DNA of 64,000 bases from Notospermus geniculatus (lineage: Eukaryota > Nemertea > Pilidiophora > Heteronemertea > Lineidae): positions 225,764-289,763 of the forward strand of contig NMRB01000361.1 in the NCBI GenBank assembly GCA_002633025.1. The letters run 5' to 3'. A model generated the notes under the pieces. The model saw only the letters and a program-made list of their open reading frames with translations, did not search any database and was not told where the DNA came from. The translations under genes and the position numbers were made by a program. Below, in pieces: positions 10,752 to 21,400 of the stretch (within the stretch, counting starts at the first letter, position 1; each line of letters begins with the position of its first letter).

Positions 10752-10835
10752 TACTGAATAATCCTGATCTCGAACTATATCTGAGCGACCTCTTTCGTCA
10801 CTTTCGCCTTAGATATTCTTTACCTGATTGCAAAG
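10752..10835 (+). promoter_or_regulatory. Conserved proximal 5' region of SMS-like copy 2
   Basis: These 84 bases immediately before the copy 2 ATG match the 84 bases before the copy 3 ATG (18403-18486) with essentially one difference. It is presumably the core promoter or 5' UTR, carried in the duplication. I cannot place the transcription start. Confidence 0.5.
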
Positions 10836-13800
10836 ATGACCTGCCAGACGATAGCACTGTTCTTCAAAGTTTCATCCAAGGCACTCAATGATAAAGGTAA
10901 GTGCGTCGCTTTTTCTCCCATGTCCTACATGTTCTGGGGTTCTGAGCTGAACAGCGTAGTCTCAAACTGGCAGCAGATACAGGGCCTACAAATTCGGTGA
11001 GAGATCATCTCAAAGAGGATCATCTCACTGTCGACATGCCCGCCGAAAGCTTGCAGCAGCACACCCCGCAGCAAACGACATGTCATGACTGTGAGGCCTG
11101 CCTCGGAGATGTGGAGATGAGGTAGCACGCATACATGTAGGTTTCAGCTCAATGACGTGGCTATCAGACATGTCAGATATTTTCCTAGTATGCTATTTTC
11201 CAGCTTATGCCTATGATATTCCGCTGCTACGCACTTCGCACGCATAATACAAGGTAGGCTTATCCAATGCAAGCTGTAAACAATTACCATACATCCGTTT
11301 GATTACATTCCTAACCGGGAACCAGCTGTTGCTGTCATCGTGAAATACTGGAAAAGGAAATCTGGCGTCATTCTGCATCACTTTATACCGGCATTGTGTG
11401 TTTTTCTCTATATTGTTTGTTTTTTGCAACAGTTTTGTTCTTTGGTAATGGAGATTTTTTGCGGAATATGACACCTGAGAAGGCTCGCATCAGTTTTGGG
11501 ACATCTCTCTTGCAGCATTTGACAAAGATCTTGATGAAATCGGTCGGATCTGCCTTGATGACGTCACCACGAGACAAGACGTCGCCGTTGGTAACGGAGA
11601 CAGAATAATCGTCATGATTAGTAAGAACACCAGGTATGTTCAGCACTGCATGTGAAATCTCCGGAAAGTAGGCTATCTAGCACTATGAGGTGTTCAGACC
11701 AGAAGTTAAACTGCAGTAGGATCTCAACACCATACGGTACCTGGGCTAGATTATATCCACAAAAGCTATAAAGTGGCGCAACGCCAAACGGTGCCTGATC
11801 CACTTATTTTCATCCTAGGATCTCAATGGCACACTGTATGCCTGATCCACTTCCAGCCTAGATCTCAACGGCACACTGTGCCTGGTAGATTACTTATTTC
11901 CGTCCTGGAATCTCAACAGCACACTGTGCCTCAGTGGTCTACTTATTTCCATCCTAGGATCTAAACGGCATACTGTGCCTCAGTGGTGTACTTAGTTTCT
12001 TCCTAGGATTTCAACGGCACACTGTGCCTTGGTCTACTTAGTTCCATCCTAGGGTCTCGGCAACAGCAGGGTGCTTGGTCTACTTATTTCCATCCTAGGA
12101 TCTTGTCAACATCCTGGGCACGGCTGCTCTTCCAATCGTATGCATCTTATTGCTTCTAGCCACGCGACCATGCGAGTGTATATGGAGAAGGGTCTGGTCA
12201 CAGTCGATGTCAATTATATGTGCGCCGGTGAAACGAAGGACCACTTCGAAACCCTCGAGGTAAGAGATAAAGATTGCTTCCATATCCCAAGATAAACTCC
12301 CACTTGAGTTTCGAACCGCTTCCCGTGCTCAGAAACTGCTTCGTTTCACGCGATTTTCAGACGATGACCAATAGGCGTCACTATAGTGCGCGTTAGAATT
12401 GGCGCCAAACGAAGCCAGCCTTCTCGGACATCCTCATTGGTCACCCTGGACTGCTTTTCGAATGATCATTGCTTCTCCTTCTCTTACAGAAAGTGAAACA
12501 ACAGTATTCCCTGCATGGAAAGGGCGACACCTGGCAGGAGGTAAGGACATGCTGGTTATGATGCAGTTTGACTGCTTGACGGTGGTGGCGCTCAGACAGT
12601 TCTGGATGCTCTCCGTGAACGTAACGGGCGGTTACTACATTCCGAGACTTTTTTTTCAGTTTCTCACGAACCGACTGGAGGACAAAATCCAGGATTATCT
12701 TGGGAAGAAGTGTCTCAAAATTGCGACGTGAGTTGGTTTGAAAATTTGGCCTAGATGTCGTACATGTACCAGAAAGTTGCTTTAATATAAAATGTATATA
12801 CATTGCCGCAGTCGGTAGCTTTTGAAGGCTTGGGTCTTTGTCTCGGTGGCATAGAAATACAATAGCCGCCGTATATTGTTCTGAACTGATGGTGAAGAAG
12901 CCAGTGATCAAACTAATACTATAGGTGTCCCCCACCGGAATAAAATCCGGAACCTCAGAGGTGACCGAAACCGAGGCAGGCACACTCTGGCAGCACTTTG
13001 CCGCTGCTAGGAAATCGCGATGGCGTTTTCAGCCGGCGATTTAATGTCCGAAAAATTGTACTGAAAAGGGAGACTTGGGTCCGGAACCGTAATCAATATT
13101 TTTTGCATCCTTAACCAGGCTGCGAGAATGGAGGAAATCCGAAAGCGACCTCTCATTTCAGGTTGCCCGTGCCAATCCGGCGAGGCGACGCCATCTGGAC
13201 GTACACATGTGCCTCGGCGGATAATCTCTTGGAGATGGACTTTGACAAGTTGGTCTATCGGTCAGACTCAGGGATGCAGAAAATCGAGGTGTTCCATTCG
13301 CCAGTGAACGGGAATGTTATCTACCTCGACGGAGTTATTAGTAAGTCTTTCCTGTCTACCCCAGCTTCGCTCAACACGCACTTACTCGTCCAGAACTCGT
13401 CGGAGAATTTTGGCCACGCTGAATTCGGCGTCGGTACCACCGTGGAAATCTACGAAAAACCATGCAAATTGATTTGGTTCAAAAATAACAAACTCTCACC
13501 ACACGTTTTGATGTTACGCCGTACGAGATGAATCTTCGTGGCCGTTAGGCCCACAGGGCTCTGGCGTGAAGATATCAGAAGTCAAATGTATCGAATCCTG
13601 TGGGATTTCGATGGGGAGGGCCCGCGGCAGACAAACTCGCGATTCAGCAACGTCAGTTGGCTTAATAGGCCTAACTAACGAAACATATATGACTATACCT
13701 TTGATACTGATGACTNAAAACATGAATCATACCATTAAAAAATGATGTAAATTTACAGAAAGTGCTGGGGACTCTGCTGTAGGCACTTTCTGTAAAATTA

Positions 13801-15448
13801 CTGCAAAATTACTACTGTAAAATTAATAATTTCTAACAGTGTAGGTGTGGCGGTGAAACCACTTTCACGTACCCTTTTATTCACAGGTTGACGGTGATGT
13901 GGTGGACGTGAGCCGAAAATATATGAGAAAGATCTGTGGGACATGCCTTGACACCATGGAGGGGCCACACCACAAGGTAAACACCCTCTCATTGACCCCA
14001 TTACGTTGATTTTTTCGGGGGACATAAATAACTGTCACCCGGTATGCCGTGTCAAATGCTGCCACCTATCGCGTACGTGTTCACCTAAACGTCACGCCGA
14101 CACCTATCATGTGATTGTAGGACGGGTCAATCCCTTCGTCATTCTAACAGTAGAACTCAAGGTCGAGTTTTTTTATTTGAGCCACCCTCATTGGCATCGT
14201 ATGCAAATTCTCTGTTGCAGATTATCATAGGCGACGGTTTCCAAGTGCTGAGAGATGCTGTCAAAGAAGGGAAGAAATTTGACTACGTGGTGGATGACAT
14301 ATCGATGTTTGCGGTGGATCCGGACGCATGCGGTAGGTCATCTCTCTCGATTCCTTGAGTGTGTGGGAAAAGTTATCATCATAATCCGCCTTGATACGTG
14401 ATTCTAGGGGAGTAAGCGGCTTCAAGTGGGCTGGGCCCTGCTATAGCCCAATCCACAGTGTGTCAAAATGTCTGAACACCGTGATGTGAGGAAAAGTTGC
14501 GACGATGAACAAATTCTTCCGAGTCCCTACGGACTTTCCCGGAGATACCGGTAGCCGAAGACGTCATCAGGTGTTCGTTCTTTTTTCAGAGAGGAACATC
14601 GATGTAGCATCACAGAACGTTACAGCTGTGAGTCTGTCGAAAAAGTTGTTAAAATCAGGCGGTATCTACTTCACTTCGGTGAGTACCTCGGCGAAGTGCT
14701 TTCAACAATAATTTCTGGGGGTTAAACGTTTTTATATGGTTGTTAGATATCATCAGCAGTGTCACAAAAAGAGAAGAATTCTGATTGGCGGTATCAGAAA
14801 GCTAGAATTCCGATGGCTGAATGAATGTGGTGTCTGCTCGACAACGCCAATCTTTACCTATAGAGGGCACCCTCGAATCAAAGGAGCAGCAGCTCGCATC
14901 TGGGGACAAAACAGGGCAACCATGCGTTTGTTCCATGACGTTTTACAAATCCTTTGAACGATTACGGATTTTCATTTTTTTCTCGCTAAACATGCTTTGT
15001 ACTGTGATTGATGGTATAGTTTCTTAACTTCACCATGCACCATAACGTTGCCTCAGTACTTACTCTATCGTTCTCCAGATGGACCCCGTCCCAATCAAGT
15101 ACCATACTGACTTCAAGAAAACAGTGGAAGCCCTGGCAGGAGAGTTTAGTGTGCGGGAAATGCCGTGTGTACCCGCCTTCTTAGAAAGGTATCCTTTTCA
15201 TGATGATAGCCAAGCACCAGGAATTTCTGGCATCAAAACTCGATTTACCGTCGTCGATGGACTGGTTTACAATGTGCAGTACAAATGCAAAGTGCAAAAT
15301 GTACAATACGTCCGATGTTTTAGCCAAATTAAAAATCTTCTGTTTATGGTAGACTTTTAGCAGGATACTTTATCTTTTTTGACTTCTTTCCTTAATTAAG
15401 TCAAGCTATATTTTTTACGAAGTGACATTCCCCAACAACGGTCACTGA
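10836..15448 (+). CDS. SMS-like: Spermine synthase-like aminopropyltransferase, copy 2 (exon 7 missing in assembly)
   Basis: Exons found: 10836-10896, 11516-11633, 12160-12259, 12490-12540, 12660-12727, 13162-13340, [exon 7 absent], 13887-13976, 14221-14332, 14590-14678, 15079-15188, 15406-15448. The other eleven have exactly the same lengths and phases as copies 1 and 3. Exon 7, which carries the active-site Asp region and the glycine-rich nucleotide motif, is not present between 13341 and 13886. Joining exon 6 to exon 8 directly gives an immediate TGA, so the gene as assembled is broken. An N at 13716 lies where homology with copy 3 intron 6 stops, so an assembly collapse is the simplest explanation; a true pseudogene is the alternative. 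The remaining domains are intact, with VPIRRGDAIWTYTC, SRKYMRKICG and FDYVVDDIS (catalytic-position Asp retained, unlike copy 1). Tail: FLESYIFYEVTFPNNGH. A possible AATAAA signal lies at 15532-15537. Confidence 0.8.
11700..12115 (+). repeat. Minisatellite of about 48 bp in intron 2 of SMS-like copy 2
   Basis: Six to seven degenerate units run head to tail. A typical unit reads ATCTCAACGGCACACTGTGCC, then roughly GGTCTACTTATTTCCATCC and TAGG. A single related unit, GTAGGATCTCAACAGCACCG, sits at the start of intron 2 of copy 3 (from 19228), so the array grew from a sequence native to this intron. Confidence 0.8.
13341..13886. other. Intron 6/8 gap region of copy 2: N at 13716 and hairpin
   Basis: The stretch 13640-13710 matches copy 3 intron 6 (for example TTCAGCAACGTCA, AACGAAAC and TTGATACTGATG against TTGATATTGATG). 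In copy 3 this is followed within about ten bases by the exon 7 acceptor; here an N follows at 13716 and then unrelated AT-rich DNA. That DNA contains a hairpin with perfect 14-bp arms, TTTACAGAAAGTGC (13752-13765) and GCACTTTCTGTAAA (13783-13796). Its left arm happens to look like a splice acceptor, but no exon follows. Confidence 0.75.
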
Positions 15449-16200
15449 CGCAGAAGCAACGTCATGCAGAGGGCAGCACTTGCAAAGTGTTCCCCTCCCT
15501 CTTGCCGAGTGTTTTTCAGGAATAGGTGAAAAATAAAAGAATTTTTGTCATGAGGCAAATTCTTCTCCCATGAAAGTAGGCCGAATCTCATTCCCATCGT
15601 CATCCGTTCCGTTCCGCATTTTATGATGGCTCCGCTCAGTGTAGGACGAGGTCGGGGGAAGAATGGAGACTAGGTGGCGCTGTGAGGAGTTTGAAGTGGG
15701 CCTAGTTGCTTGGTTTCACAGGATGTTGTTAGAGTCTTGGCTTAGATTTTGATATTTACAAAAATTATGCATGTAGCATTGGGAGGTTTTTATCGAGGTG
15801 GGTGTTTGTTGTAATATTTTTGTATTTATCCTCGTAATAAGGACATTTAAAATGTTGACGAAATCATTGTATACAATGATTTATTTTAACGATAGTATAT
15901 TGTATTTTCTATTTATATCGCTTACAGAAGATAATATTTTCGTGTCATGATATTTATGGGTAAGTTGCAATGAAATACGTGCAGAGGATATGCATATATA
16001 TTACAAGACAGGCAGACGCCATCTTTTGTAGCTCACACTGGTATATTCAATGTGAATCACCACGAAATCGTGGATTCTCAGGGCATGAAAAGTCGTATGA
16101 ACTTGTTAGCGGTAAAATAATATGATATTTTTTAATCATGACTCGTTTTTCGCATGTTCTGGTGTCGTGTGAGGCGTCTTCTGAAACCAGAGTCTTTTAG

Positions 16201-16410
16201 GCTTGGCGCACGTGGACCGGAAATCTCAATGCGGTAGGGTTGTTTTCCCTTATGTCGTAGGAGATGCGTCTGAATGACCCTGTTTTGAGAGGATGGGGAG
16301 TTTTTGAAGTTGACTGACCCAACGCTGCTCGATTCGTCATTCAGCCGGGCCAGGCGACTTTTAAACATCCCTATTGCATTATTGAGATTTGCGTCCATGT
16401 GCGCCTAGTC
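16201..16410. mobile_element. MITE family M1 copy 2
   Basis: Ends GGCTTGGCGCACGTGGAC / GTCCATGTGCGCCTAGTC are inverted repeats, followed inward by TCTCAATGCGGTAGGG and its partner. The internal segment GATTCGTCATTCAGCCGGGC is shared with the element at 4881-5036. It lies just downstream of copy 2, inside the 3' duplicated flank, and is not obvious at the matching place after copy 3. Confidence 0.65.
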
Positions 16411-16930
16411 TGAGACATCTTTTCCGTCGTGTCGCAAGAGCAGCTAGGCCTATGACCCGAATCTCAGGATACGTGTGTGGTGGGGTAATACAGAAGTTCT
16501 GTACATTTAGTGTGCATGGCTTCATTGTACGTGTACATGTAGTCCAGCATGGATTTCATAGTGGAATAAAATATTTCATGAAATGTTTATTCTTTTCAAT
16601 CTGAATACATGTACATGTATTGTGTTCTGGGAGTTGCAACCCCCCTTTTTTTTGAGGATCCGTGTTGCAAGAAACAAAAGAAAACACAAGAAAAACACCT
16701 TGCCCCTACCCCTAGCCCATCCCTACCTGCCCTTGCTCCCGATCATCGGGACTTAGGTGAAAATACTGTAATATTTTTCTCTGCCCACCCCCGTTTGCCA
16801 GTGCCCTCCAACAAAGGATTGACGGAATAAGCCGTGACATTGATTTTTGGTCAAATAAATTAAATCAATCAATCAATCAATCATGTCTTTCTGTATCTGA
16901 GTGTCTGGCACAAAATAAAGCGGGCATTGC

Positions 16931-17085
16931 AGGGCCGTATTTAGCGGGGGGGGGGCAAGGGGCAGTTGCCCCCCCCCGAGCCAACCAAAAAACGTGGTTT
17001 TCATGCCGATTATGGGCAAAAAAGGTCTTCTGTCCCCCCAGAGAGGCTTTTGCCCCCCCGGACCAAAAAGCTAAATACGGCCCTG
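16931..17085. mobile_element. Non-autonomous hAT-like element with CAGGGCC termini
   Basis: Terminal inverted repeats CAGGGCCGTATTTAGC / GCTAAATACGGCCCTG of 16 bp are flanked by the direct repeat CATTG (16926-16930 and 17086-17090). The inside has runs of G and C near each end. The CAGGG terminus fits hAT-type MITEs; the 5-bp duplication is shorter than the usual 8 and would fit the hAT5 group. Confidence 0.7.
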
Positions 17086-17118
17086 CATTGTCATTGGGGG
17101 GGGGGGCATTATCATTAC

Positions 17119-17244
17119 GGAGTTTTCGCAAAGCCCCCGAAACGCCAACACGAACGCCAAACCCACTGTTCAATGCCAAGAAGAGAGCACCGAACAAAAG
17201 GATAGACGTTCGCGTTGGCGTTTAGGGGGCTTTGCGAAAACTCC
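17119..17244. repeat. Foldback element with about 38-bp arms
   Basis: Left arm 17119-17156 (GGAGTTTTCGCAAAGCCCCC then GAAACGCCAACACGAACG) pairs with the right arm 17207-17244, ending GGGGGCTTTGCGAAAACTCC, with few mismatches. A related half-copy (AAGTTTTCGCAACACCCCC, GAAACGCCAACCCCAATGTT) is at about 9867-9925. It is likely a small non-autonomous DNA transposon. Confidence 0.7.
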
Positions 17245-17700
17245 CTATAGTCATTACTAACCCGAACGAACTGGTCGTGTTGTTGTCCATGCCATGCGTG
17301 CAAGACATGCCCAAACTCGTTACAGATTTCGTAAAATTACTAATAAAATAAGGGGGGGATCGGAACTGATAACCTGATGTAATACGTATAGGCCTAGTTC
17401 TTGGCGCTCGCTCCCACTGCGGTGATTCGCACACTGACAAGAGGGCCGTACGTATTCTTCTCCCGTTCTGTCACGACAACTGGTAGGTGCATTTAGAATT
17501 GATGTTTTGGTACGTTTTTTGATGTCCTCCTCATAAGACGTTTGTGGGCCTTGTGACATACACACTCTGTCAAGCTAGCCGCACACAGAACGCTCAGACG
17601 TATTTGGCAGAGCCATATTTGAAATGGCAGAGCCACAAAACTTCGCAAAATCGTGCAGGCACAGCCATTCTTGGCTGCGCCGCTTGGCTCTACTCCCATC

Positions 17701-18058
17701 TTTAAAGCTGACAGGTCAGATATACTCTCCGACTTGTATGCAAAAAATTACGCTCGGCAACTTTAGCAGACCACGAGGCTGGGGCCGAAGTTGAGCGTAA
17801 AAATTTTTGCACACAAGTCGGACAGGGGCGGATCCACGAGTTCGGAAAAGAGGGGGCGCCCTGTGCTAGAAACGTTGAAATCTGCAGATTTCAACGTTTC
17901 TAGCACAGTGTGCCCCCTCTTTTCCGAAATTTCAATGACTTGCTCCAAATTTCAGAATTTCACAGATTTGTTGGCCGAAAAGGGTGCGCGTAGGCCTACC
18001 GGGTGCGCCCCCCGGATCCGCGCCTGTCGGAGAGTGTATCTGACCTGTCAGCTTTAAA
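17701..18058. mobile_element. Nested inverted-repeat element (358 bp) with TTAA ends
   Basis: Outer 33-bp arms (17701-17733 and 18026-18058) differ at one base; they begin TTTAAAGCTGACAGGTCAGA. Inside lies a second, longer hairpin: 17841-17857 pairs with 17912-17928, and a perfect 48-bp palindrome (17861-17908) is centred on CTGCAG. TTAA at both outer ends is compatible with a piggyBac-type TTAA target site, but the termini are not typical enough for a firm class. No open frame for a transposase. Confidence 0.75.
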
Positions 18059-18402
18059 TCCACCCGTTTTATATTTTGGTGAAGCCTACGGAGCGGCGCT
18101 GCGATATTCTTGTCTCAGTCATTTCGGCTACGACCCAATAAACATGATAAGGCTGTGTCAAATACGTTCCAACAGACACGAAGTGAATGAATATTGTATG
18201 GATAATGATAGAAAAATATAGGTCATGTCGGCCCATAACGCATGTTCTAGTTCATTGAAATCAGGAAGTTATGTGGTGACAGTCGTCTGAACTGACCGAT
18301 GTCATAACAAGCAGAGATAAGCCTAGGCCTGCAAAATCCTGATCTGAAAGTATATATATGGTGACAGTAGGCCTATATGGTGACAGTCCCCTGAACTGGC
18401 TG

Positions 18403-18486
18403 TACTGAATAATCCTGATCTCGAACTATATCTGAGCGACCTCTTTCGTCACTTTCGCCTTAGATATTCTTTACCTGATTGTAAAG
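18403..18486 (+). promoter_or_regulatory. Conserved proximal 5' region of SMS-like copy 3
   Basis: It matches the region before copy 2 almost base for base. Just upstream, between about 18270 and 18402, a module GTGACAGTC...CTGAACTG...AATCCTGATCT is present in tandem, whereas copy 2 has one, so the promoter region of copy 3 carries an extra partial duplication. Confidence 0.5.
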
Positions 18487-21400
18487 ATGACCTGCCAGAC
18501 GATAGCACTGTTCTTCAAAGTTTCATCGAAGGCACTCAATGATAAAGGTAAGTGCGTCGCTTTTTCTCCCATGTCCTACATATTCTGGGGTTCTGAGCTG
18601 AACAGCCTACAGTCTCAAACAGGCAGCAGACATAGGGCCTACAAATTCGGCGAGAGCTCATCTCAAAGAGAATCATTTCACTACTGGCAATAGACGCACG
18701 CCGAAACATGCAGCACACACAAATTCATGTCTGTGAGTCGTGTCGCGGACATAGAACCTGTAGAGATGAGGTAGTACGCATAGCTCACTGACATGGCTCT
18801 CAGAGATTTCCGTCATGTCCTTAGTCTGCTATTCGCTGCTTGTGCAGTTTGCACGCATACAGTAGGTAGGCCTCGGCCTACCCAGAGCGGGTCTATACAT
18901 GTATCTTGATTACCCTTGTTGATTACCTGAACCAACTGGTGCAGCAGCTGTCATTTTGAAATGCCAATAACAGCCGAGTAGGCCTATAATTGGAAATCTC
19001 TGGTGTCATTCTGCATTGTTGTGCTCTGTTTGGAACAGTTTGTTCTGGAGTGATTGGGATTTCTAGCGGAATTTGACACCTGAGAAGGCACACTTCTTCT
19101 CTCTTACAGCATTCGACAAAGATCTTGATGAAATCGGTCGGATCTGCCTTGATGACGTCATCACGAGACAAGACGTCGCCGTTGGTAACGGAGACAGAAT
19201 AATCGTCATGATTAGTAAGAACACCAGGTAGGATCTCAACAGCACCGCACTACCGGGACTAGATAATATGTCAGGGTCGGATCCAAGGTGGTGGGCGTAC
19301 GCCCCCTATTTTTGGCAGAGCTATGATTTTTTAGCAAGAAAAATTTAATCACATAAAAAAATTTAATTTTTTGCTCTCAGATGCCAGGAAAATGCATCTA
19401 AAAGCACTTGAATTGTCGAATTTTTCTGTGGGAGGACCTCAGACCCCTTTTTGGGCTTCGCGCTTTCAGTGCTCACCACCTTCGGCGAGCAACGCCCCCT
19501 TTCTGTCAACCCTGGATCCGACCCTGTATGTGGTCGTTTTTGGACCCTCTCCACGGCCGTGCTTTCAATCTGATACACGAGCTTCTTCTTACTTCTAGTC
19601 ACGCGACCATGCGAGTGTATGCCGGGCAGGGTCTGGTCACAGTCGATGTCAATTATATGTGCGTCGGTGAAACGAAGGACCACTTCGAAACCCTCGAGGT
19701 AAGAGATAAAGTCAGCAGGTAAATTCCCATCTGTTAGCGTTTGAGACAAATCATGATATCGGGTATCCTGATTGCTTGCTTGTCCTTCTCTTACAGAAAG
19801 TGAAACAACAGTATTCCCTAAAGGGAAAAGGCGACACTTGGCAGGAGGTAAGTACACGCCAAAGCCGTTGGTTATGACTAGTGTGCCTGCCTGACGTGTG
19901 GTGGTGCTCGGGCTCAGCTGGTCAACCGAGCGATGCTCTCCGTGATCTCGGGCGGCGTCTGCTACATTTCGAGACTTTGTTTTTCAGTGTGTCACGAACC
20001 AATTGGAGGGTAGAATCAGGGATTATCTTGGAAAGAAATGCCTCAAAATGGGGACGTGAGTTGGTTTGAAAATTCAATGTCTTGCCAGAAAGTTTCTCTA
20101 AGCCAATGCCACAGCCCTATAGCTTTAGAAGACTTGGGCCTCAGTCTGACTCGATGGCGTGGTGGAATAGCCGTCGTAGAACTGGTGAAACCAGTGATCA
20201 GACTAATACCATAGATGTTCCCTAGTCGGAAAATGGACACCTGCACCCATCCTCGCACCCAGAGTCTTCCCCGTAACCGCTCCCGTTCTCGCGTTTGAGG
20301 GAGGGGTGCGACCGTAAACCTGAGATTCTCAGGATGACCTGCCCCGTGCAACTTTGGATATGGGACCCTCTTCAATGCTTTCGAATGAATGTTCGAAAAG
20401 GATTGCTTTATTTCAGGCTGCCCGTGCCAATCCGGCGAGGCGACGCCATCTTGACGTACACATGTGGCTCAGCGGACAATCTCTTGGAGATGGACTTCGA
20501 CAAATTGGTCTATCGGTCAGTCTCAGGCATGCAAAAGATCGAGGTGTTCCACTCGCCAGTGCACGGGAATGCATTACTTCTCGACGGAGACATAAGTAGG
20601 TTCTCGTCCACCAACTCACCTCGCACAACAATGCCTGAAGGAGCCTGGTTTTGCCACTTTTTCTCGACAGCCGGCGCCACCATCGCCGTGCGCGCCACTC
20701 TCCAACACCAGGGAAAAACTACGTATATTTTAATGTTTTTTTGTAGTTTGTATTGCTGCCGCTAGGTTGGCAGTCAAAATACCGGTAAGAGATCGTATAC
20801 CTTGCCCCTTTAAGTAACAAGGTTGGGGAAAGGCGCTTACCGGAAAAGTCAATCGCCGCCTACTCTGTGCCGTGGCAAGGTCGACCTGACTTCAGCCGAT
20901 TCAGCAACGTCATCAATTGGTATTAATATCTAACGAAACTTCAGACTATGTTCACCCTTGATATTGATGGTTTACCTACAGTGCTCTCAGAAGGGGACAA
21001 GGAGTATCACGAGTTCTTCTTTGGAATTGGAAAACACAAAAGAAACGACTTCAAAGGAAAAGACATCCTGTTACTCGGAGGGGGTGGCGGCGCTGCCTTG
21101 AATATCCTGCTTCAGGAGGAACCCAATATGGTGGTGATGTGCGAGGTAGGCCCCCTATGTTATATTGTGGCCAGTGGGTTCGAATGTCTGCCCTTTCACG
21201 GAGCTCTAACCGGGGGGATGAAGCCAGCTTTATACGTAATCTCTTATTTACAGATTGACGGTGATGTGGTGGACGTGAGCCGAAAATACATGAGAAAGAT
21301 CTGTGGGACATGCCTGGATACTATGGAGGGGCCACACCACAAGGTAAACACCGTCTTTTAGCCCACATGACGTGGATTTCACCCCTCGATGGATTAAGTA

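Larger units (their letters stand above)
15449..18402. other. Spacer between SMS-like copies 2 and 3
   Basis: No gene recognised. The first about 1.2 kb is homologous to the DNA after copy 3 (for example TTTATGGGTAA-GTTGCAAT, AATACGTGC, TCAGGATACGT, GTGTTCT-GGAGTTGC), marking the duplicated unit's 3' flank to about 16635. The rest holds the M1 MITE copy 2, a CAGGGCC element (16931-17085), a foldback (17119-17244), a nested inverted-repeat element (17701-18058) and the upstream flank of copy 3. Confidence 0.6.

Noticed and set aside
11396-11608. Frame read as HLTKILMKSVGSALMTS in exon 2 of the SMS-like copies (also at 4398-4622)
   Set aside because: Out of phase. Splicing from exon 1 gives the frame AFDKDLDEIGRICLDDV, which continues the SMS N-terminal domain.
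12441-12983. 180-codon open frame on the - strand
   Set aside because: It overlaps exons 4 and 5 of SMS-like copy 2 on the opposite strand and has no family similarity; shadow of the real gene.
13752-13796. TTTACAG followed by open sequence as a replacement exon 7 for copy 2
   Set aside because: What follows is the arm of a hairpin with a stop within a few codons and no similarity to exon 7.
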